Shown here: positions 58,706-64,000 of the stretch, one piece after another
How the letters are laid out: every line of letters begins with the position of its first letter
Position numbering within the stretch: position 1 is the first letter of the stretch
The notes under the pieces: generated by a model
Seen by the model: the letters and a program-made list of their open reading frames with translations, nothing else
Database searches by the model: none
Told to the model about the DNA's origin: nothing
From: Schoenoplectus triqueter
Taxonomy: Eukaryota; Streptophyta; Magnoliopsida; Poales; Cyperaceae
Length of the DNA: 64,000 nucleotides
NCBI GenBank assembly: GCA_964058805.1
Contig: CAXKVV010000108.1
Coordinates: forward strand, 1-64,000
Direction: 5' to 3'
Made by a program: the position numbers and the translations under genes

Positions 58706-58892
58706 TATATATATAGAAACGTTCATTCAATTTGACATTATTTATCTGTCAACATATATATTGGACTTTTTGTTTTTACTTTGTTTTACGCCAAGATTGG
58801 TGGTTCATGTCGGAACCAGCCGTTGCTCCGACTCCGAGGTTAATCATGTTATCACAAATATCAACACATGAATGTTGTCGGCCTGCCACCAG

Positions 58893-59290
58893 AGGCGGAT
58901 TTAGAGTAGAACAAAGGGTTGATCCTCAGGATTTTGAAAAATAGTACTTTTAGGCTAAAATTTTATTAATCTGACCTCTCAGATTAAATGTCTGAGCCCT
59001 TCGAATTATCTGATTATTTTTTATTGAGAAAAAAAATATTTAATATCATGAATAATGAAAGAATTATATAAAAAATTTAAAATATGAAGTCTCGTAGAGA
59101 AATTTTTTCTTTATCGCTATAATTATTTATTATTTTATCTTTTATTTTTTATTATTTTTAATATATAAAAGATATTATTTTAATATTTTTATTTAATATC
59201 TGATTAGTTAATGAGTTTAAATCCGATAAATTACTAAATCCGATTATTGACCCACTGATCAAAATATCCGGCTTATCTGCCACTAGTTTG
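58893..59290 (+). repeat. Dispersed repeat, copy 2 (partner at 25940-26335)
   Basis: Starts AGAGGCGGATTTAGAGTAG and contains TCTGATTATTTTTTATTGAG, TTTAATATCATGAATAATGA and GAAGTCTCGTAGAGAAA, matching the complement of the first copy. Confidence 0.7.
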
Positions 59291-60160
59291 TTTTGAAGGG
59301 TTTGGCGAAAAGGTATTTACATGATCCTAAGTTACTAATAAAAAAATGAAAAAAATATTACAAACTGCAGAACTTGAGAACGATAGTTTGTTAACAGGTA
59401 AGAGAAATCAAATGACAATAACCTCATGTCCTAATCGTTTAATTACATTTCTCAAAGTGTTCATGGTCATGAATTAACAAACCTGGTTAATTGCATTGAA
59501 GTTAATTAATTCAGTAATTGGTTTATTAAGCAACATAACGGCCAAAACAAGTCAAAAAATTTGTTGTCCACATCCTTAATCCTTGATAAAATAGTTAATG
59601 TTAGTAGGTTTTCCATTTGTTGCTCTGCCATAACATAAAGAGGCTGGAAATGGTTTGGGGTCAATCAAAGACCAAATTCAAGGAAATATATTCATCAAAA
59701 TTTGCACCACAACAGATACCGGCTTGTTTTTAGCCGCAGTAACTAAAAATTAAAATTAATTAAAAATAGCATGTTATTATTGTAATAAAGAAATAGGCGT
59801 ATAAACCTAAACATCTACAAAAAAAAATATTCTCTGATTTGTGGGCCCCATCTATACTTACAACAAACAAATTAGTTATTTCGGTCTATCGTGCGATTGG
59901 TCTAGCTATTAACGACTTCATAAACAAGCTTTTAACTGAGAGAGGTTTTAGAGAGGTCTGATCTCGCACTATTTATGGTAAAAGTTTCGAGCGAAAACTG
60001 CAAGCTCTGTTTCCTTTATTTATTCAAACAAATTGAAGCGCAGATCAAAAAGAAAATGAAAGAGAAGGTGCTGTGACTAAATCAAAGAGAAAACCAAGAG
60101 GAAAAGGAAAAGGAAAAGAAAAAGAAAAACAAGAGATTTTTTTTCTGTAACCATACAAAA
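59291..60160. other. Upstream region and purine-rich leader of the serine-rich gene
   Basis: AT-rich spacer. From about 60040 the sequence becomes a GA-rich run (GAGGAAAAGGAAAAGGAAAA), likely the 5' UTR. No TATA box can be chosen with confidence. Confidence 0.4.
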
Positions 60161-61544
60161 ATGGATTTGCAAGGAAAAGAGGAACCTCAACCTTCCCTAC
60201 CAGCAACTTCACCTTCAACAACCGAATTCAATTCCTACTCCACAATCTCCACCATCGAAGACTCATCTTCCCCTGAGCGCATTTTCAACCTCCCCAAGTC
60301 TACCGGCGTGATCAATCTACCATCGGCTCAGCAACACATGAATCGGGTCTATGAAGTGCCTGATCCGAACCGCATTCCACAGTCCATCTTTGCTCGCACC
60401 AATTCAAGATCAGCCCAGATGGAATGGAGTGTCACATCAAATGAATCCCTTTTTAGCATCCATGTAGCTAAACCTTCCGACTTATCCAACACTTTTATGG
60501 ACAATCCAGATTCTTTGCAAACTAAGCAGCTAAAGGTGACATCCCAGGTTCTAAAAGAGGGAATTAATGGACCATTGATGGAGGCAGAGAGCGAGCATCA
60601 GGATGGTGATTTGGAGGAGAAGTTGGAGGTAAATGAGAATTTGAGCAGCACTTCACATTTAAATTTCAATTTAAGTGCTTTGACTACCCCATGTGAGAGC
60701 CCCGGAACAGGATTGTCAGGTCGGCACTCTGAGACTAGCACCCTTAGTCATAATTCCTTCGCCTTCCCAGTGTAAGCCTTCTATTCTATCATTCTAATAT
60801 TCAATTATATATGTATATTGAGATTGAAAGATTTTTCACTATGCAAAATATCAAAAACTTATGGCACATAGTACTTTTAGAGTTATCTTTTTTTTTCCTT
60901 GAAAAAAGGCTTTTGAGCCCATTTCGTTAACATGAAACTTTAACATCTTTAGAGAATTGGAAATTCAAATAAAGGAATGAAGTAATTAGAAGAAAAGTAG
61001 AGCAATTTCATGCACATTTATGCCCAAAGATTGCCTTAGAACAAAAGCAATCTTCTGAAGAACGGTAGTATGTTTCATTACAGAAATGCATATGTAGTGT
61101 AATGAACAAACTGCAATCAAAATGGCTACAAATTTCTAATGAACTTCCTACAGAAAACAGTAATGAGAAAAGCAAGAGCTTTTATACAACCAGAATGTTG
61201 CTTGCTGTAATATTTGTTCATTATAGAAACTTAACAATTGTTGAATTTCAGTCTGACCAAGGACGCAAAAACAGTTATGAGAAAAGCAAGAGCTTTTATA
61301 CAAACCACAATGTTGCTTGCTGTAATATTTGTTCATTATAGATACCTAATAATTGTGGAATTTCAGTCTGACCAAGGACGCGAAGAGCAAATCTGTACGT
61401 AGTGATTTGATGCATCAGCTAATAATGAAGGAAAAATCACTCCGAGAGCCGCCATTTCCTGAGACTCCAATAGCTGAGAAAGCAGTTCCACAGCAAAATC
61501 CGGGATGGAAATCATGCTTCTATTGTTGCTCTTTCACCCGCTGA
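60161..61544 (+). CDS. Unidentified serine-rich protein with Cys-rich C-terminus, two exons
   Basis: Exon 1 is 60161-60771 and exon 2 is 61367-61544; the donor GTAAGC and acceptor TTTCAG join in phase to give 262 residues. The protein is Ser/Thr/Pro-rich and probably mostly disordered (SPSTTEFNSYSTISTIEDSS, LSGRHSETSTLSHNSF). It has a basic stretch LTKDAKSKSVRSDLMHQL and a Cys/aromatic tail GWKSCFYCCSFTR that could be lipid-modified or bind metal. No catalytic domain, signal peptide or membrane segment is seen. The ATG is the first of the frame after a purine-rich leader. I do not recognise the family and give no function. A second 3' splice site from a tandem duplication lies at 61250-61251. 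Candidate 3' UTR introns follow the stop (about 61553-61797 and from 61866). Confidence 0.75.
61156..61385 (+). repeat. 115-bp tandem duplication spanning the intron end and exon 2 start
   Basis: Two copies of a unit that begins AACAGTAATGAGAAAAGCAA, runs through GTTGCTTGCTGTAATATTTG, the acceptor TTTCAG and the first exonic bases TCTGACCAAGGACGC. Copies start at about 61156 and 61271 and differ at only a few sites, so the duplication is recent. Confidence 0.9.
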
Positions 61545-63343
61545 TCACTGAAGTGAGTTATTAAGGATTCTTACTTTACTACATGTTAAAGGTATCATAT
61601 GAGTCAAGTTCAGTAACAGTGTCACTGAAGAAAGAGAGAGTAGATAAGCCAGTATGCGGTTATTTATTGTATGAAGTGCAGTACAATACTGGTACCACAT
61701 CTGCGGTAACCATGTTAGTATGGTACAATCATAGTGATTGGATTTGGTTTCTCCCTGTGTTTATATCTCTAATCTATGTTTGCTTTCGAATGCAGTGAGA
61801 CCCTGGTAGTGAGGCTGTTCTTGGTACATTGCGATACATGGCTATATATAGTGGGGTGGTAAAGGTCAGTATTAGCTCCCAATTTCTGAACTTGTAATTA
61901 TGAATTATTTGCTTGACTATGGTTAACAAGTATTAACATCCAGGTCTGTGTTCAAGTCTACCGATATTACCGCATCAGATACAAAATAATCGGACGCTAT
62001 CTTTTCTTTTTCTTTTATAACATCTTGTTTGGGCCAACACCAGTCCTAAGCCATACCACAACTTGAGGTTCTACATAGATTACCATGGAAGATCAGGAGA
62101 GGCTTCTGTTTTGTATGGAAGGAGGTTTTGGCCTGTTATAGAATAGAAGTATGTACATATTGCTCTGGATTATGTAAATTCATTTGCATATAGCTACATT
62201 CAGTTGCATAAGTTTGTTGACATGGATATGAGCTTTCTGTATTTTATTTCCTTTTTCATGGTTTTGGATTTGGAATTTCTTCTATTTTGGTAGAAAGCTC
62301 CTTCAAACAAACATATTTCATCAGAAAAAGGAAAAATAAGAAAGCAACAGCAAAAAGAAACAAAATAAACTTAAAATAAGCACTAATGTGTTAAAAATAG
62401 AGAGGTCGCCAAGAAGCAGAAAACTTAAAACTATCCAAGCGATGGCTTATCTGAATTTTCATGGTGGATAAAGAGAGGAGAAGGTGTAAGCAACAAAGGT
62501 GAGTTGGTATGTTCTACCAAAGTTTGCCAAGACATAAACATGGTACTGTACTGCTGGTAATGTGATGGAAGGATGAGTTTATCAAATTTACCTATTACTG
62601 ATTACAGTTAGCTAATCAAGGATTTGCTCTACAGTCAGGCACCATACTACCATCTCCATTACAGTGAAGGCCTCTGATATATACAGATCGCAATATTGCA
62701 TAGCTATCTGTATAACTCACAGCTACCAATGCTATTTAATTATTTTTACTTGTTTGTTCTCTTAGTATAAAAATAATAAAACAACAAAACTTGCAAAATA
62801 TTTTACCTAACTTCCAAATACTTTCTGAGTTCCTGTTGTAACTGGTGGGGAAAAAATCTGGTATTTCTCTGAATTCTGGAGGGAGATTGGATGAATACCA
62901 TGAGAATTACTGGGCATTTCCAGGCTTTATAACATACTAGGCATCATGGATAGTCCATTACACAACAGATTGACTCAGAGAAGTGTGTTGGAACGCAATA
63001 TAGGCAAAAAAATATATATATTATGTCAAAGAAATTGAAGATCTCCAACAAAATGCCTTTGTTCATCTTGCAAATAACACAAAGTACGTTTAAGCCACAC
63101 TACAATTACAGTAGACAAAAAAAAGTAATTAAATAAATAAAACCAGTAACCACAATGCTCTCTTCCCTGAAGGTTGCCTGCACCAAGCAGAACCTTCTTG
63201 ATAATGGATGGGGTAGATAACGTAGGTGCGTCTAGTATGGTTTTCAGCCTGAAATAAATATAATCACAGTCACTGTATTAGATATTAAACATTACATTGA
63301 TAAAATAATTAAACAGCTAATATATATCAAAAACAGAAGCTCA
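61545..63343 (+). other. 3' UTR region of the serine-rich gene, then spacer
   Basis: A non-coding exon at about 61798-61865 has acceptor GAATGCAG and donor GTAAAG|GTCAGT. Transcribed sequence may extend to about 62250. From there to 63343 no gene or named repeat is seen. Confidence 0.4.
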
Positions 63344-63491
63344 AGTTATTGGAAGTTTTCAACAAATTTAATCTACTCAGGCCTGAACATCCACCACAGC
63401 CTCCACACTTGACAGGAAGTTATTGGAAGTTTGCAACAAATTTAATCTACTCAGGCCTGAACATGCACCACAGCCTCCACACTTGACAGGC
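63344..63491. repeat. Tandem duplication of a 74-bp unit
   Basis: AGTTATTGGAAGTTTTCAAC, CTCAGGCCTGAACATCCACC and CCTCCACACTTGACAGG repeat at 63344-63417 and 63418-63491 with only a few mismatches. Confidence 0.95.
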
Positions 63492-63539
63492 AACAAATTT
63501 AATTTCCTCATTATTTAAAGAAATTAAGATATTACCACA

Positions 63540-63873
63540 TATATTCTCCCATGGTCCCATCCATACAACCAAGAGGGGCTTCATGATTGACCTTGGCATA
63601 TCCTGTGCACATCACTGAATAGGGTGTGTCAGCTGTCAGCAGGATGACACGTATGTCAAAATAGAACATGTGTCAGTCCCTAGCCACTCTTAAGGATGTA
63701 ACCCTCATACTATGACACTTGGTTGACAGCATCCACAAGGGTGTCATATACCAGCTGGGACGATTTTCAGGTCCAGGCTTGTCATGCAGGTACACCACAT
63801 CCATGGTGAAATTTTTCTTTTTATCCAGCCACTTGTGTTGCGGCCATACTAATGACTGGCAGTAGATCAGTAC
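63540..63873 (-). pseudogene. Decayed exon resembling BRISC/BRCA1-A subunit MERIT40 (plant homologue)
   Basis: After an acceptor TTGTGTCAG on the minus strand, the frame reads VLIYCQSLVWPQHKW, FTMDVVYLHDKPGPENRP. A frameshift near 63755 moves the match to QLVYDTLVDAVNQVS, stop, YEGYILKSG, stop, GLTHVLF. This resembles the C-terminal part of MERIT40-like scaffold proteins of the BRCC36 deubiquitinase complexes, whose human member has a related DxVYxH segment; the assignment is from memory and uncertain. Two in-frame stops (63712-63710 and 63682-63680) and the frameshift make it a pseudogene, or the end of one whose upstream exons lie beyond the window. Confidence 0.45.
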
Positions 63874-64000
63874 CTGACACAAGAAAACATAAAAAATTGC
63901 AGAAAGGTCAGGCAAGGTCTCCTTCTCCTGCACCAAATAGATATTTGAGATGGTCACAAACAATCCAAGAGACTGAGAAAGATTTGGTCAGAATCGTGTG

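Overview
This is a stretch of plant nuclear DNA, most likely from a eudicot. It is strongly AT-rich, its genes have spliced plant-type GT-AG introns, and it carries a MAP kinase kinase, GDSL esterases, an mTERF protein and a nuclear mitochondrial-type ribosomal protein L6. Transposons of typical angiosperm families fill the space between genes. I see no tRNA, rRNA, CRISPR or prokaryotic operon structure. All gene models below were built by hand from splice sites and conserved protein motifs.

Layout. 1018-2408 (-): 5' half of a group A MAP kinase kinase (MKK2-like); the catalytic half is not in the window. About 6180-10450: a diverged tandem array of a roughly 176-bp AT-rich monomer, interrupted inside one monomer by a foreign 167-bp insert. 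11100-13447 (+): mitochondrial-type ribosomal protein L6 with a spliced leader. 14617-19820: a PPR relic, AT microsatellites, and two related transposons that carry short GC-rich palindromes. 20914-21696: a chain of foldback elements bounded by (TA)n. 22740-25126 and 36943-40995 (+): two paralogous five-exon GDSL esterase/lipase genes whose exons 2-5 have identical lengths. Between them, 26930-29716 is a hAT-like element carrying decayed fragments of phytoene desaturase and a protein phosphatase 2C. More (TA)n-bounded foldback chains lie at 32354-34082, 39867-40735 (inside intron 4 of the second GDSL gene) and 57950-58715. 43264-47292 is an older inverted-repeat element split by a 3-kb hAT element with a perfect 8-bp target duplication. 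51360-55850 is a tandem duplication of an mTERF locus, one copy intact and one decayed. 60161-61544 (+) is an unidentified serine-rich gene whose last 3' splice site has been duplicated. 63540-63873 (-) is a decayed exon resembling the BRISC/BRCA1-A subunit MERIT40.

The genes do not form a pathway; they are ordinary dispersed plant genes. The most unusual content is the mobile DNA: (TA)n-bounded foldback elements stacked end to end, a gene-fragment-carrying hAT-like element, palindrome-loaded inverted-repeat elements, and a satellite-like array with a coding-like insert.
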